The notes beneath the pieces were generated by a model that was given only the letters and a program-made list of their open reading frames with translations, was not told the DNA's origin and did not search any database. A stretch of DNA of 64,000 bases from Palsa-504 sp963744575 (GTDB lineage: Bacteria; Actinomycetota; Actinomycetes; Streptosporangiales; Streptosporangiaceae): positions 124,001 to 188,000 of the forward strand of contig CAVUUF010000008.1 in NCBI GenBank assembly GCA_963744575.1, written 5' to 3'. This document shows, one piece after another, positions 63,484 through 64,000 of the stretch. The position numbers and the translations under genes were made by a program. The first letter of the stretch is position 1. Each line of letters begins with the position of its first letter.

Positions 63484-64000
63484 CAGCTTGGCCCGGGTGG
63501 TCTGCGGCGGGATCGACTTGGCCTCGAAGATGTCCAGGTCACGGGTCACGATGGACGGCGCCGTTGCGCTGCAGCTGGTAATACAGGCCGCGGTCGCGGC
63601 GCAGGTCGTGGTAGGCGAGGTCCAGCCGGGCGATCCGCGGCGCCGACAGCGGCAGGTCGTGCCTGGCCCGGTACCGTTCGATCAGCTGGTACTTGGTCAC
63701 CCAGTCGATCTCCCGGGCGATCTTGTCCAGGTTCCCGGTCTCGATCGCCCCGAGCACCCGCTGCCACATCTCTGTCACCCGCCCGGTGACCGGGTTCGGC
63801 CCGTTGCTGTCCGTGAAGTCTCTGGCCCTGGTCAGGTACTCGTACTAGATCTGCAGCGCGCTCATCTGGCGCCCGTTGGCCAGCCGGACCCGGCTGCGGC
63901 CGGTCATGTCGTGGCTGACCTCGCGGATCGCCCGGATCGGGTTGTCCAGGGTCAGGTCCGGCATGATCGCCCCGGCCTCGATCATCCGCAGCACCAGGTC
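63484..64000 (-). pseudogene. pafA: PafA (Pup ligase) fragment with in-frame stop and frameshift
   Basis: From the right edge it reads DLTLDNPIRAIREVSHDMTG and GRQMSALQI, then an amber TAG at 63,845-63,847 where Gln is expected, then YEYLTRARDF, WVTKYQLIERYRARHDLPLS and DLAYHDLRRDRGLYYQLQRN. Near 63,540 a frameshift leads into DLDIFEAKSIPPQTTRAKLR. These are PafA motifs of the actinobacterial Pup ligase. The C-terminus is replaced by a nitroreductase fragment. Confidence 0.8.

Overview
The window is high-GC DNA of actinobacterial type. Evidence includes pervasive G/C third positions, GTG starts, ATGA stop/start overlaps, AGGAGG-type ribosome binding sites, DUF1707, CsbD and RDD proteins, a YtrA-like GntR regulator, and a broken pafA (pupylation) gene at the right end. 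I cannot assign a genus. No rRNA, tRNA, CRISPR array, transposase or integrase was recognised.

Layout. 1-12.4 kb: small membrane and stress-type proteins (DUF1269, YccF, RDD, HdeD, DUF6325-like), a frameshifted MalT/LuxR regulator behind two strong operator-like dyads, a GH15 glycosidase overlapping a cyclase-family hydrolase, a formylglycine-generating enzyme and an aquaporin. 12.4-19.7 kb: an arylsulfatase remnant, phosphoglucomutase, and a catabolic operon (CoA transferase, citryl-CoA-lyase-like, LigB, LigA) divergent from an amidohydrolase across a dyad. 20-23 kb: truncated genes abutting one another. 24-33.9 kb: the centrepiece, a PQQ alcohol-oxidation island with a GAF-LytTR regulator, zinc alcohol dehydrogenase, PQQ-associated protein, a PQQ alcohol dehydrogenase carrying the lanthanide-site Asp, pqqA, B, C, D and E (pqqE frameshifted), and an Nramp-like transporter translationally coupled to pqqE. 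34-45 kb: secreted proteins, DUF1707, an amidase, a Ser/Thr/Pro-repeat surface protein, an orphan GvpL/F with a Cys-rich N-terminus, a methyltransferase, and several remnants. 45.4-50.6 kb: a complete branched-chain amino-acid-type ABC operon. 50.9-55.6 kb: a double-ATPase and FtsX-like permease pair. 57.6-60.6 kb: MarR, and a GntR/ABC unit. 61-64 kb: CsbD and DUF4332 genes among fragments of at least five genes.

How the genes fit together. The most coherent system is the PQQ island. The regulator would sense a signal and control a divergent operon that makes the enzyme and its cofactor, and (inference) imports the metal. The Nramp-like protein keeps an Asp in the first metal-site helix but has Glu where Mn/Fe transporters have Met, which suits a hard cation. 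Next to a lanthanide-type dehydrogenase it is a candidate lanthanide importer. The CoA transferase/lyase/LigAB operon looks like an aromatic meta-cleavage route ending in CoA-dependent cleavage.

A second theme is decay. Roughly fifteen loci are truncated, frameshifted or chimeric, often with two unrelated fragments meeting at one point. This is either real genome erosion or assembly error, and the two single-base frameshifts in otherwise intact genes (near 1,049 and 31,856) deserve read-level checking.
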